64,000 nucleotides of DNA from Haloarcula sp. H-GB4 (GCF_030848575.1 NZ_JAVDDX010000001.1:1-64000); one strand, 5' to 3'. Positions 32,805-42,601 are shown, counted from the stretch's first letter. Made by a program: numbers and translations. The notes: generated by a model from the letters alone, not told the origin.

Positions 32805-34952
32805 CTACTGGTCGCCGGCGACGGCATTGACGCGCTCGGCGGTCAACGCGTCCAATGAGACAACTGACGCGTCCGTTTCCTCTGCAACAAGGTCGAGCAA
32901 TCCAGCGCGCCCCGCGTCGCCAGCATTCACCACAACGGTCCGGTTGGCTTCCTCACCGAGCGTTCGCGCCGCGGTTCTGGTCGCCGCGACCGGACTCCCG
33001 TCGGCGGTGTTCGCCCGGCCGTCAGTCACGACAACGACGACGCCGGCGTCCGGGTCCGCCCGGTCGAGTACCTCGCAGGCGGCCGTCAGCCCATCCGGCA
33101 GCGGCGTCCGGTCGCCGGTCGGGAGGTCCTTCAGGTGCCGGGCCGCCAGCGAGACACTGTCGGTCGGCGGGAGGACCACGTCCGCGCCCTCGCCAGCGAA
33201 GGTGACGAACGCGACCTGATCGCGGGCCTGATAGGCGTCTTTCAGTAGTTCCAGCACGGTACCCTTCGCGGCTTTCATTGCTGGGCGCATTGACGCGCTC
33301 GCGTCGACGGCAAACACGACCAGCGTTTCGGCGTCGCCTGCGCGAACGGACTTCCGGAGATCTCGTGACTCGACGCGACCACTCCCACGGCTGGCCGCCG
33401 CTCGGACCGACGCCGCGGCGTCGACCTCGTCGTCGCGGCCGGCGCGCTCGGTGCGGACCGTTGCGCCGCGTTTCGTTCCCGTTGCGCTCGCACGGCCGCT
33501 CGCGCTCCCGCCGTCCGTGTCGACCGACGGGGCGTCCACGTCGGGTGCGCCGCTGTCGCCGACTGCGGCACGGGACTGGCCCGGCAGCAGCGGGGTCGCG
33601 TTTTCGGGGTCGGACTCCCCCTGCTCGTCACCATCGTCCCCTGCCTCTCCCTCGCCGTCGCTGGCTTCAGACTCCTGCTGCTCGCCGTCGCTGTCGGCTG
33701 AAGCGGGCGTCGGCTGCTGGCCGCGCTCGTCTGACTCGCTGTCGCCGTCCTCAGTGGATTGCTCCTCGTCGTCTGGCTGCTGTTCCTGTTGTTCGTTCTC
33801 ATCTCCATTGCCCGCAGAATCATTCCCGTCATCTGCCGGTTCGCCGCCGGCCGCTTCTTCCTCGTCGTCCGCGTCGCCTTCCTCACCACCGTGCTCTCCG
33901 TCTTCGGCGGACTCCTCCTCAGATTCGCCTTCCTCGTCCTCGAAGTGATCGTCGAGCACGTCGTCCACGTCCGGTGCGTCCTCAAAGGGCCGAGAGGTGA
34001 GCCGGTGGGGGAGTGCGAACTCGGCGGCGCGTTCGATATCCGATTCCAGGACTGTCGTTCGCCCGTCCAGCGCGGCAAACGTCCGGGCTGCCCGCGCTGT
34101 GGCGATGTCGCCGCGATGGCCGTCGAGACCTGCGTCTCGGCAGAGTTCGGCGATCTGTTTTCGGAACTCGCGGGCAAGGTCGACCTCTGGGAGCAGGTCG
34201 CGGGCGGTCCGCAGCCGCTCGCCCGGACTGCGGTCGGGTTCGGTCCGTGTCTCCTCGTCGCCGTCTTCCCCGAGCGCTTGGTCGATGATGGCGACGCGGT
34301 CGTCTATGTCTTCGCAGGCGCTGACCTCGGTCTGGAGGGCGAAACGGTCCCGCAACTGCGGACGGAGGTCGCCCTCCTCGGGGTTCATCGTCCCGACGAG
34401 CGTGAACTCGGCGGGGTGGGTGACGGTGACGCCGTCGCGCTCGACCCGGTTCTGGCCGCTTGCGGCCGCGTCGAGCAGCACGTCCACGAGGTGGTCGTCC
34501 AGCAGGTTTACCTCGTCGACGTAGAGGATGCCGCGGTTCGCGCGGGCGAGCAGGCCGGGGTCGAACTCGTGGTCGCCGTCGAGCGCGTCGGCCACCGACA
34601 GCGTCCCCACGACCCGGTCCCGGGTCGCGCCGAGTGGAAGCGTCACCAGCGGAACCGGCCGCGTCTCGACAGGTGGGTCCGTACGCGCTCGACAGTCTTC
34701 GCATTGCTCGTCAGGGCGGTCGGGCGGACAGCCGTAGGGACAGTCCGCGACCGCGCGTTGCTCGGGCAGCAGATCGGCGAGCGCGCGCACCGCTGTCGAC
34801 TTCGCCGTTCCCTTCTCGCCGCGGACCAGCAAGCCGTCCAGGTCGTCGTCCGTCGCGACGGCCAGCAGGCCGTCCTTGAGGTCGCGCTGGCCGACGACGG
34901 CCGCGAACGTCGGTCCCTGCGAAGCTTTTTTGCCCGCGCCGAATACAACCAT
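32805..34952 (-). CDS. ChlI/ChlD-like AAA+ and VWA chelatase subunit
   Basis: A 715-residue fusion of the two ATPase-side subunits of a Mg/Co-chelatase, the probable motor for CobN. The AAA+ domain has Walker A GEKGTAKST (45-53), IDPxLL-like DPGLLARANRGILYVDEVNL and GTMNPEEGDLRPQLRDRFAL. A four-Cys insert C71-x3-C75-x8-C84-x2-C87 may bind zinc. Residues about 330-460 are a very acidic Glu/Asp/Gln linker. The VWA domain from about 535 has a MIDAS motif DASASM near 547, then VVVVVTDGRANTADGSP. It is divergent from cobN across 35 bases. The operator dyad lies over its start codon. Confidence 0.9.
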   Translation of the reverse strand: MVVFGAGKKASQGPTFAAVVGQRDLKDGLLAVATDDDLDGLLVRGEKGTAKSTAVRALADLLPEQRAVADCPYGCPPDRPDEQCEDCRARTDPPVETRPVPLVTLPLGATRDRVVGTLSVADALDGDHEFDPGLLARANRGILYVDEVNLLDDHLVDVLLDAAASGQNRVERDGVTVTHPAEFTLVGTMNPEEGDLRPQLRDRFALQTEVSACEDIDDRVAIIDQALGEDGDEETRTEPDRSPGERLRTARDLLPEVDLAREFRKQIAELCRDAGLDGHRGDIATARAARTFAALDGRTTVLESDIERAAEFALPHRLTSRPFEDAPDVDDVLDDHFEDEEGESEEESAEDGEHGGEEGDADDEEEAAGGEPADDGNDSAGNGDENEQQEQQPDDEEQSTEDGDSESDERGQQPTPASADSDGEQQESEASDGEGEAGDDGDEQGESDPENATPLLPGQSRAAVGDSGAPDVDAPSVDTDGGSASGRASATGTKRGATVRTERAGRDDEVDAAASVRAAASRGSGRVESRDLRKSVRAGDAETLVVFAVDASASMRPAMKAAKGTVLELLKDAYQARDQVAFVTFAGEGADVVLPPTDSVSLAARHLKDLPTGDRTPLPDGLTAACEVLDRADPDAGVVVVVTDGRANTADGSPVAATRTAARTLGEEANRTVVVNAGDAGRAGLLDLVAEETDASVVSLDALTAERVNAVAGDQ

Positions 34953-34958
34953 ACTTGT
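34945..34958. promoter_or_regulatory. Cobalamin-locus operator between cobN and the ChlID-like gene
   Basis: ACAA-CCATAC-TTGT. The start codon of the minus-strand gene (34950-34952) lies in its six-base spacer, so protein bound here would block both the divergent promoters. cobN starts 29 bases to the right. GAGATTTAATAACG between them gives TATA-like sequence. Confidence 0.68.
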
Positions 34959-34987
34959 ATTAGTGCAAACGGAGATTTAATAACGTT

Positions 34988-37900
34988 ATGCCACAGCTAG
35001 GACTCTACACCGCGACGGAGAACGAACTCGGGGCCGTCCAACGGGCTGCGGGCGAGGTCGACGCCGACCTCGTCGTGCGCTCGGAGAGCGACCTCGACGA
35101 CGAGCCAGCGGTCGAGGCGTTCGTCGATGAACTGACCGACGCCGACGCCGTCATCCTCTGGCTCCACGGGGCCGAGGACAGCATGCCCGGCTACGACCTC
35201 GCCGTCGAGCGGCTGCGCGAGGCCGGCGTCCCGCTCGTGGTGAAAGCGACGGGTGACGCCTTCGCCTTCGAGGACACATCGGTCCCCGATGAGCACCGAG
35301 AGACCGTCTACGACTACCTCGACAAGGGCGGGGCGAGCAACGTCGCCAACTGTGTTCGCTACCTCGTCGCGCAGTACGGCGACGCCGACCCCTCGTACGA
35401 CGACCCGGTGACACTCCCGACAGAAGGGGTGTATCACCCCGACCACCCCGGCGCGAGCATCGAGGACCTGCGGGCGACGTTCGACCCGGCGAAACCGACG
35501 GTCGCCGTCTGGTTCTATGAGTCACACTGGACCCACGAGAACACCCGGTACGTCGACGCGCAGGTCCGCGCCATCGAGGCCCAAGGCGCGAACGCGCTCC
35601 CGATTTTCTGTGAGCCAGCAACCGACGCCGAGGGCCAGTGGAACGCCGAGCAGGTCACAGAGGAGTGGTTGCTGGATGACGATGGCTCGCCCCTTGTCGA
35701 CGCCGTCTGCTCGTCGTTCATGTTCTCGCTGTCGATGGACGAACGTGGCCGCAGCGCCGACGACGAGGGCCAGAGCGCACAGGACGTGTTCCTCGACAAA
35801 CTCGGCGTCCCGGTCATCCAGACCGTGACGACGATGCGCTCGCGCTCGCGCTACGACAGCAGCGACACGGGCGTGATGGGCTTCGAGCTCGCGCTCTCGG
35901 TCGCACTCCCGGAGTTCGACGGCAACGTCATCACACACCCCATCTCGGGCAAGGAGCGGACCGACGACGACGCCGATATCGGGAGCGCGCCGAAACAACA
36001 CTTCCCCATCGACGACCGTATCGACCACGTCGCACGGTTGGCGGTCAACTGGGCCGAATTGCGCCACACCCCGAACGATGAGAAAAACGTGACCGTCGTG
36101 CTGCACAACTACCCGCCCAGCGACGACGGTATCGGCACGGCGTTCGGGCTGGACTCGCCAGAGAGCACAGTGAATCTGCTGGAGGAACTGGACGCTCGTG
36201 GATATGACCTCGGTGACACGATGCCCGATAGCGGCCAGTCGCTGGTCGAGCGCTTGACCGCACAGCTCACCCTCGACGACCGCTGGGTCGCTCCGGAGGA
36301 TGTCCGTAAGCTGAGCGTCGACACCGTCTCGCCGACTCAGTACGGCGAGTGGTTCGAGACGCTTGATGAAGACTTCCGCGAGAACGTCGTCGAGGAGTGG
36401 GGCGACCCACCGGACCGCCCGTTCGCGATTCCCGGCGTGGAGTTCGGCAACGTCCTCGTCACTGTCCAGCCCCCGCGCGGGTTCGGCATGGACCCGTCGA
36501 AGGTGTACCACGACTCGGACCTCCAGCCGCCCCACGACTACGTCGCCTTCTACCGCTGGCTCCGCAACAGCTACGAGACGGATGCCGTCGTCCACCTCGG
36601 GACCCACGGCAGTCTGGAGTGGCTGCCCGGCAAGACCGTCGGGCTAGACGGCGAGAGCGCGCCGGACCAGCTCATCGACGACATTCCGAACGTCTACCCG
36701 TACATCGTCAACAACCCCGGCGAGGGAACGCAGGCGAAGCGCCGGTCCTACGCCGCCATCGTTGACTACCTGACGCCGGTAATGGCCAACGCCGGGACCT
36801 ACGACGACCTCGCCGACTTGGAGGAACTGGCTGACCGCTACCGCGAGGCCGGCATGGAGGACGCCCGGACCGACGACGGCGAGCACCTCGCCGAGCAGAT
36901 CCACCAGACTGTCGACGAACTGGACCTCGCCGTGGAACTCGGTATTGCTGGTGAGATCGACGAGAAAGCCGACGTGCGCGGCCCGGACGAAGCCGGGTCG
37001 ACGCTGGCGGAGGGTGACGTGGACGGTGCGGAACTCGACATCGACGCCCTCGTCGAACGGGTCCACGAGTATCTCACCGATGTGAAAACGACCCAGATCC
37101 GGAAAGGCCTGCACACGATGGGTGAACCGCCCGCAGACGACCGACTGGTCGACTATCTGGTCGCACTCACGCGGCTCGAAAACCCCGGCGCGCCGTCGCT
37201 CCGTGAGAGCGTCGCGGGTGTCCTCGGCGTCGACTACGACAAGCTCCGGAACGCCCCCGGCGAGTACGACGAGGCGCTGGGGATGACCTACGCTGAGGCC
37301 GCCGACCACGTCCACGAGACGAGCAAGGACCTCGTCCGGACGCTGGCCGAGCACGACTTTGACGTGCCCGAGAGCGAACTCGAAGACAGCACCTCCGAGG
37401 TGAATATGAACCTCCTCGTGGTCGATATCGAACCGCTCGGCGATGCCCGCGTGCGGTCGGGCGCACACGAAGACCTCCGCGAGGCGCTGGCCTACATCTG
37501 CGACGAGGCGGCCCCGCGGGTGGCCGGCGCGGCCGACGAGATTCCCTGCACCGCCGACGCGCTGGCGGGCGAGTACGTCCCGCCCGGCGGCTCCGGCGCG
37601 CCGACCCGCGGCGGCGTCGATCTGCTTCCCACAGCCAGGAACTTCTACACGCTGGACCCGCGGAAGGTCCCGGCCAAGACGGCCTGGGACGTGGGTAGCG
37701 AGGTCGCTGATGGCGTTCTGGAGCGCCACGAAACGGACGAAGGCGAGTACCCCGAGGAAATCGGCGTCGTCGTCTGGGGCACGCCGACGGTCCGGACCCG
37801 CGGTGAGACCATCGCACAGGTGCTTGCACTGATGGGCGTCGAACCGGTCTGGTCCGACGCCGGCCGCGTCGAGGACGTGGAGCCGATTCCGCTGGACGAA

Positions 37901-38875
37901 CTCGGACGCCCGCGAATCGACGTGACGACGCGCGTTTCCGGCCTGTTCCGTGATGCGTTCCCTGCGGCTGCAGGGGTCGTCCACGACGCCGTTGACGCCG
38001 TTGTCGACCTTGATGAACCCCACGAGATGAACTACGTGAAGAAACACGTCGAGGAGGAGACCGACGACCTCGTCGCCGACGGCATGGACGAGGGCGACGC
38101 CGAGAGCGCGGCGAAACACCGCGTCTTCACGACCCGACCCGGCGGCTACGGAGCCGGGACCAACAAGGCCGTCGACGAGGGCAACTGGGACGATCGCTCT
38201 GACCTCGCCGACGTGTACGTCCAGTGGGGCGGCTATGCGATGGGGTCGCGCGGCCGAGTGAGCGACGCCCACGACGCCTTCGAGCGCCGCCTCTCCTCCG
38301 TCGACGCGACGGTCAAAATCGAGGACACCGCCGAGCAAGATGAGTTCGACTCCTCGGACTGGTATGCATTCCATGGCGGCTTCATCTCCGCAGTCACGGA
38401 GATCGCCGGCGAAGAACCGAACTCCTACGTCGGGGACTCCTCGGACCCGGACAATGTCGACGTGTACACCAACGAGGAGAAAGTCCGGAAGGCGATGCGC
38501 GCCCGCGTGCTCAACCCCGCGTGGCTCGATTCGATGGAGGAACACGGCTACAAGGGCGCTGGCGACCTCTCGACGACGGTCGACGTGGTGCTCGGCTGGG
38601 ACGCCACGACCGACGTGGTCAGCGACACCCTCTGGGAGGACGTGGCCGAGCGCTACGCTTTCGATGAGGACCGTCAGGACTGGCTCCGCGACGTGAACCC
38701 CTGGGCGCTGGACTCGATCACTGACACGCTACTCGAAGCTATCGACCGCGGGCTCTGGGACGCTGACGACGACACCCGGGATCGCCTGCGAGACCTGAAT
38801 CTGGAAGTCGATGGTGACCTCGAAGCACGCAACAGCGGAGCGGAACGACCGGAGGTGTCCTCAGATGACGACTGA
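34988..38875 (+). CDS. cobN: Cobaltochelatase large subunit CobN
   Basis: A 1295-residue catalytic subunit of the ATP-dependent cobaltochelatase (or a related Mg-chelatase H). Family landmarks: HLGTHGSLEWLPGKTVGLDG, YPYIVNNPGEGTQAKRRSYA, GAPTRGGVDLLPTARNFYTL, VVVWGTPTVRTRGETIAQVL and YVQWGGYAMGSRGRVSDAHD. The N-terminal 200 residues are a flavodoxin-like head. In bacteria the aerobic enzyme pairs CobN with CobS and CobT; here the ChlI/D-like divergent gene is the partner. It overlaps cbiC by 11 bases, so expression is coupled. Confidence 0.95.
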   Translation: MPQLGLYTATENELGAVQRAAGEVDADLVVRSESDLDDEPAVEAFVDELTDADAVILWLHGAEDSMPGYDLAVERLREAGVPLVVKATGDAFAFEDTSVPDEHRETVYDYLDKGGASNVANCVRYLVAQYGDADPSYDDPVTLPTEGVYHPDHPGASIEDLRATFDPAKPTVAVWFYESHWTHENTRYVDAQVRAIEAQGANALPIFCEPATDAEGQWNAEQVTEEWLLDDDGSPLVDAVCSSFMFSLSMDERGRSADDEGQSAQDVFLDKLGVPVIQTVTTMRSRSRYDSSDTGVMGFELALSVALPEFDGNVITHPISGKERTDDDADIGSAPKQHFPIDDRIDHVARLAVNWAELRHTPNDEKNVTVVLHNYPPSDDGIGTAFGLDSPESTVNLLEELDARGYDLGDTMPDSGQSLVERLTAQLTLDDRWVAPEDVRKLSVDTVSPTQYGEWFETLDEDFRENVVEEWGDPPDRPFAIPGVEFGNVLVTVQPPRGFGMDPSKVYHDSDLQPPHDYVAFYRWLRNSYETDAVVHLGTHGSLEWLPGKTVGLDGESAPDQLIDDIPNVYPYIVNNPGEGTQAKRRSYAAIVDYLTPVMANAGTYDDLADLEELADRYREAGMEDARTDDGEHLAEQIHQTVDELDLAVELGIAGEIDEKADVRGPDEAGSTLAEGDVDGAELDIDALVERVHEYLTDVKTTQIRKGLHTMGEPPADDRLVDYLVALTRLENPGAPSLRESVAGVLGVDYDKLRNAPGEYDEALGMTYAEAADHVHETSKDLVRTLAEHDFDVPESELEDSTSEVNMNLLVVDIEPLGDARVRSGAHEDLREALAYICDEAAPRVAGAADEIPCTADALAGEYVPPGGSGAPTRGGVDLLPTARNFYTLDPRKVPAKTAWDVGSEVADGVLERHETDEGEYPEEIGVVVWGTPTVRTRGETIAQVLALMGVEPVWSDAGRVEDVEPIPLDELGRPRIDVTTRVSGLFRDAFPAAAGVVHDAVDAVVDLDEPHEMNYVKKHVEEETDDLVADGMDEGDAESAAKHRVFTTRPGGYGAGTNKAVDEGNWDDRSDLADVYVQWGGYAMGSRGRVSDAHDAFERRLSSVDATVKIEDTAEQDEFDSSDWYAFHGGFISAVTEIAGEEPNSYVGDSSDPDNVDVYTNEEKVRKAMRARVLNPAWLDSMEEHGYKGAGDLSTTVDVVLGWDATTDVVSDTLWEDVAERYAFDEDRQDWLRDVNPWALDSITDTLLEAIDRGLWDADDDTRDRLRDLNLEVDGDLEARNSGAERPEVSSDDD

Positions 38876-39644
38876 TGGCGCGACGCCGGAGGCGTCGCGA
38901 GACGGAGGCGGTGAAACCGCCGACGCAGATGATGCGACAGACGGTGACGCGAACAGCGACGATGACTTTGAGGAGTACGCCGACCTCGGTGCGACCACCT
39001 CGAACGCAATGGACATCGCGGAGACGTCGATGGACCGCGTGCGCGAACTCGTCCCGGACGAGACGCTGGCCGACCGGATTCGCCAGAAGTCCGTCCATGC
39101 GACCGGCGACCCCGAGTTCCAGCACCTCGTTCGTTTCACCGGGGCGGACGACGACGAGCCGGTGCGGACCGGCGCGCAGGCGGTGCTGGACGAACAGCCT
39201 ATCGTCACCGATATCACGATGGTCAAGGCCGGCATCACCGGCCGCGGCCACGACTGTCCAGTCAAGAAGGCCATCGGCAACGGCGCGGAACTAGCCGCCG
39301 AAACCGGGATGACCCGCACGGCCGCGTCGGTCCTCGAACTCGACAAACAGGGCGTCTACGACGGAGCCATCGCCGTCGTCGGGAACGCGCCGACCGCCGC
39401 GCTCGCACTCGCGGACTGCATCGAGGACGGCACGCGCCCGGCAGTGGTCGTTGCCACGCCTGTCGGCTTCGTCAAGGCGGCCGAGAGCCGGGAACGGCTC
39501 CGCGAGGTCGCCGCCGAGCACGGTGTCCCGACTATCACGAACGTCGGCCGCCGCGGCGGGAGCGGGCTGGCAGCCGGGTTGACGAACGAACTGGTGCATG
39601 TCGCCAGCGACGTGCGCGAGGGCGAGGTCTCTTTCGATGACTGA
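38865..39644 (+). CDS. cbiC: Cobalt-precorrin-8 methylmutase CbiC
   Basis: It moves the C11 methyl to C12 to give the cobyrinate skeleton. 259 residues from ATG 38865 (MTTDGATPEASRDGGGETAD), with a GGAGGTG ribosome site 10-16 bases before it. After a 55-residue acidic extension comes the core: AMDIAETSMDRVRELVPDET, RQKSVHATGDPEFQHLVRFT, holding the catalytic His, TDITMVKAGITGRGHDCPVK and NAPTAALALADCIEDG. It overlaps the cobN stop and the cbiE start. Confidence 0.93.
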   Translation: MTTDGATPEASRDGGGETADADDATDGDANSDDDFEEYADLGATTSNAMDIAETSMDRVRELVPDETLADRIRQKSVHATGDPEFQHLVRFTGADDDEPVRTGAQAVLDEQPIVTDITMVKAGITGRGHDCPVKKAIGNGAELAAETGMTRTAASVLELDKQGVYDGAIAVVGNAPTAALALADCIEDGTRPAVVVATPVGFVKAAESRERLREVAAEHGVPTITNVGRRGGSGLAAGLTNELVHVASDVREGEVSFDD

Positions 39645-40398
39645 GGACGACTACGACCTCGACTCTGGCCCGGACCCGGCCGATATTGCGGCGAGAGCGC
39701 CCGAGGACCCTGACGCGGACGGGCCGGTCCATGCTGTCGGCATTGGCCCGGGGAACACTGACTTCCTGACGCCGCGCGGTGAGCAGGCGATCCGCGAGGC
39801 CGATGTCGTCGTCGGCTTCGAGACGGTGGTCGATTTCGTCGCCGACCGGACCGACGCGGACCTGCTGACCTGTGGCTACCGGGACGAACTCGACACCCTG
39901 GACGCTTTCGCCGAGCGCGTGGCCGACGGTGAGCGCGGGACTGCGGTCGCGATGGGTGACCCGAATCACTCGGGCTATCAGTTCGTGGGGAAGGTCCAGC
40001 GTGCTGTCGACTGTCCGGTTCGTATCGTGCCGGGCATTTCCTCGCTCCAGATCGCTGCCAGTCGGGCACGGACGCCGATGGAGGACACGACGTTTGTCAC
40101 GCTACACAAGAGCGGTGACCTCTCATCCGATCTCGACCGGCTTCGGAGCGATGTCGGCGACCGACACCTGCTCGTGTTGCCGCGCCCGTTCGACCTGATG
40201 CCTGAGGACATCGCGGCCGAACTGTTGGATGCCGGCGGCGACCCCGAGCTACCGGCGCTGGTCTACGAGCGGCTCACCCACGACGATGAGGCCCAGACAG
40301 CGACGACGCTCGGCGACCTCGCAGAGGATGCCGGCGGTGACAGCAGAGAGGACACGCGGTTCTCGGACCTGTCCGTATTCGTCGTTCGGCGGGACTGA
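39637..40398 (+). CDS. cbiE: Cobalt-precorrin-7 C5-methyltransferase CbiE
   Basis: A 253-residue tetrapyrrole methylase that adds the C5 methyl, working with CbiT. The start ATG 39637 gives MTEDDYDLDSGPDPADIAAR; the first 40 residues are acidic and disordered. Motifs: HAVGIGPGNTDFLTPRGEQA, TAVAMGDPNHSGYQFVGKVQ (AdoMet site), IVPGISSLQIAASRARTPME and TFVTLHKSGDL. It is CbiE alone; the CbiT partner is a separate gene at 20785. It ends the cobN-cbiC-cbiE run. Confidence 0.9.
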   Translation: MTEDDYDLDSGPDPADIAARAPEDPDADGPVHAVGIGPGNTDFLTPRGEQAIREADVVVGFETVVDFVADRTDADLLTCGYRDELDTLDAFAERVADGERGTAVAMGDPNHSGYQFVGKVQRAVDCPVRIVPGISSLQIAASRARTPMEDTTFVTLHKSGDLSSDLDRLRSDVGDRHLLVLPRPFDLMPEDIAAELLDAGGDPELPALVYERLTHDDEAQTATTLGDLAEDAGGDSREDTRFSDLSVFVVRRD

Positions 40399-40531
40399 GA
40401 TCTGCAATATTTGCCGCTCGTCTCCAGGACCGTCAACAATGAGTCGAGGTTTTCGGAGTGGAATCTGTGTGTCCTGTAGCCATCATATGTGAGCGGTCAA
40501 GCGCTGTTGGGACGGAAGAAAAGTGGCTACC

Positions 40532-41935
40532 CTACCCCTCGGTTTTTAACCCACGTTCGAGGTAGTCGAGGCCCGTCGACCAGTGTTTCGCGTTCGCTTC
40601 GGCATTCCCGGCTGGCGTTCCACCGTAGACCCAGTTGCCGTACTTCATCGATTGTGTGGTGGGTTTATGTGGCGGTCCGATCGCATGACCCGCATTTTCG
40701 AAGGCGAGGTGCTCGTATGGGAAGGACACGTCGCTGTCCTCCAGTCGGCGTATCGCACGTTCACTCAGCGCGGAGGACTGCCAGAGCTGGTCGTCTCTCC
40801 CGGACACTAACAGGAGCGGCGCGTCCGTCTGTTCGACCGCAATCGTAGCGTCCCTGATTGCTTCCTCGGACGCTTGGTCGACAGCAGCCTCGTAGAACTT
40901 TCGAATGACGACCCCAGACTCGTCACTCGTTGCTGTCTCGGTGGCTCTATCGGGTGCGGGGATGTACGGAACTGGTTCTCCATCGACGCTCCATGTCGAT
41001 GTCTTGAAGTTTTCACCGACCATCACGAGGCTGCTCGGAGCGAGGGCGACGACTGCACCAACCCAGTCGAACCGCGCGCCCAGCAACAGTGCGGCTTCAC
41101 CGCCTTTCGAGGTTCCCCACACGCCGACCGGTCCGTCGACGACGTTATCGCGCTGGCGAAGAACCGTGGCAGCGGTATCGAAATACTCCAGTGGAACCCC
41201 GGAATACGTCTCTGTCGGCGTGATATCGTCAGTCCCGTACCACTGGAGCGACAGGGTTACGTAGCCGTGTGAGGCGAGCAGCCGGGCCCAGTTTCGTAAT
41301 GGCATCCCGCCGCTCCCGTGCAGCACCAGCACGCCCGGGTACGGTCCATCGCCAGCTGGTTCGTAGAGGAATCCCTTGCTGTCCGACGTGATACTCGACT
41401 CCGTTACCCCCTCGGCTTGCATCCGTCGCTGTAGCTTGTGGACCGTCTCTGTTGTGTCTGTCTCTGCGGTAATACGAACGGTCTTCTCGGCGCTGTCCCA
41501 TCCCGTCCGGAACTCGCCGTCGGAGCCGTCGGGTTGCATCGACCAGCACCACCCCATCGGATCGACTCCATCGTAGTTCGCATCTTTTGGGGCCTGTTTG
41601 GATAGATCGACCACACCCTGCCCGTTGGCTTCGACCAGCATTTCGGAGGACCATTCGATTCCTTCTCCATCCTCCATCGTCGCGCGGACTGTCACCTCGC
41701 TCCCGGGCTCGGCACCGGTCACCCTGATCGACACCGATTCGTCTCGCAAATACTCGCCCGGGGCGTCGATGGAAAGGGGTGACTCCACTCCCTGTGACGT
41801 CGATGTGGCTGTCTGCTCGGGTTCGGTGCCAGATGGTGAGTCGCTACTGGATCCGAAGCTACAACCCGCTATTCCTGCTGTTCCAATGCTGAGTGTCGTC
41901 AGAACCTGCCGTCGGCTCAATTCGACGTCCTGCAT
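40532..41935 (-). CDS. Exported lipoprotein of the acyl-CoA thioesterase / BAAT family
   Basis: A 467-residue Tat lipoprotein: RRQVLTTLSIGTAGIAGC gives twin Arg and a lipobox. A BAAT-N-like beta domain follows (ESVSIRVTGAEPGSEVTVRA). The alpha/beta hydrolase domain has GVLVLHGSGGMPLRNWARLL, the nucleophile elbow VWGTSKGGEAALLL, acid in VSGRDDQLWQS and His in ENAGHAIGPP, so it is a Ser-type hydrolase rather than the Cys-type acyltransferase. It is unusual for this CoA-linked family to be outside the cell; an ester substrate is likelier. It is unrelated to the cobalamin genes at left. Confidence 0.78.
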   Translation of the reverse strand: MQDVELSRRQVLTTLSIGTAGIAGCSFGSSSDSPSGTEPEQTATSTSQGVESPLSIDAPGEYLRDESVSIRVTGAEPGSEVTVRATMEDGEGIEWSSEMLVEANGQGVVDLSKQAPKDANYDGVDPMGWCWSMQPDGSDGEFRTGWDSAEKTVRITAETDTTETVHKLQRRMQAEGVTESSITSDSKGFLYEPAGDGPYPGVLVLHGSGGMPLRNWARLLASHGYVTLSLQWYGTDDITPTETYSGVPLEYFDTAATVLRQRDNVVDGPVGVWGTSKGGEAALLLGARFDWVGAVVALAPSSLVMVGENFKTSTWSVDGEPVPYIPAPDRATETATSDESGVVIRKFYEAAVDQASEEAIRDATIAVEQTDAPLLLVSGRDDQLWQSSALSERAIRRLEDSDVSFPYEHLAFENAGHAIGPPHKPTTQSMKYGNWVYGGTPAGNAEANAKHWSTGLDYLERGLKTEG

Positions 41936-42133
41936 CGTTCGCCCGGCGTATTATCAGTATAAATATGAAAAGGTGGCGATACTATATCCCCGAAGGCGGC
42001 CCTACCCTTCCAGATAAGGGATACATATGTCGTAGTTTCGACAGGACTCTCCCAGTAAGCGGCTGTCACGTTCGCCGGCCATCGCTGCCGCTGGCAACCA
42101 CTTCACTTACCGTCGCATTCGTACCCGGCTAGT

Positions 42134-42601
42134 TCAACTGACCGCGGCCGATCCGGCCTGCCGTCGCCTGTACTCGTTGATCAACCGGAACGCGAGCACG
42201 TACCCGACGGCGGCGAACACGACGGCCAGAATGACGTTTCCTGTCCACAGTCGGACCAGCACGTCGCTCCCCATTGAGACAGAGACGCCGTCAAACGACA
42301 GGCCGGGTACCGGCCCCAGAATCTGGTTGCCGAGCCAGAAGCTCGACGCGTACACGCCCCACTTGACCGGCGGATTGAGTATCAGGACAGACGCAAACAG
42401 CGCGACCTTGCTGAGCTGTTTGAACAGGTACGCGAGGACGAGGAAGGCGAGAAAGCCGGTGCCAAGCGTCGGCAGTGCGGTGAGGAACACGCCGACGCTG
42501 AAGCTCACCGCAACCTCTCGCGGTGAGTGGTCTTCTATCAACGCAGCCACTAGCTTCTCTTTGACCTGGTCCCGCGTCTGCGCTACTCGTCGGCGAAGCA
42601 T
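42134..42601 (-). CDS. DUF2062 membrane protein
   Basis: A 155-residue protein. A short basic head (MLRRRVAQTRDQVKEKLVAA) is followed by the DUF2062 core: VAVSFSVGVFLTALPTLGTG, FLAFLVLAYLFKQLSKVALF, NPPVKWGVYASSFWLGNQIL, then a last helix VILAVVFAAVGYVLAFRLIN. The P-N-x-x-V near helix three is typical. The function of DUF2062 is unknown to me. It lies 76 bases from the cbiX-like gene on the same strand. Confidence 0.8.
   Translation of the reverse strand: MLRRRVAQTRDQVKEKLVAALIEDHSPREVAVSFSVGVFLTALPTLGTGFLAFLVLAYLFKQLSKVALFASVLILNPPVKWGVYASSFWLGNQILGPVPGLSFDGVSVSMGSDVLVRLWTGNVILAVVFAAVGYVLAFRLINEYRRRQAGSAAVS

Noticed and set aside
33278-35000. Long plus-strand frames opposite the ChlID-like gene
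   Set aside because: Arg- or Ser-rich mirror frames of the acidic linker; Walker A and MIDAS motifs support the minus strand.
36644-38545. 633-codon open frame on the minus strand opposite cobN
   Set aside because: Mirror frame of cobN with no recognisable motif.
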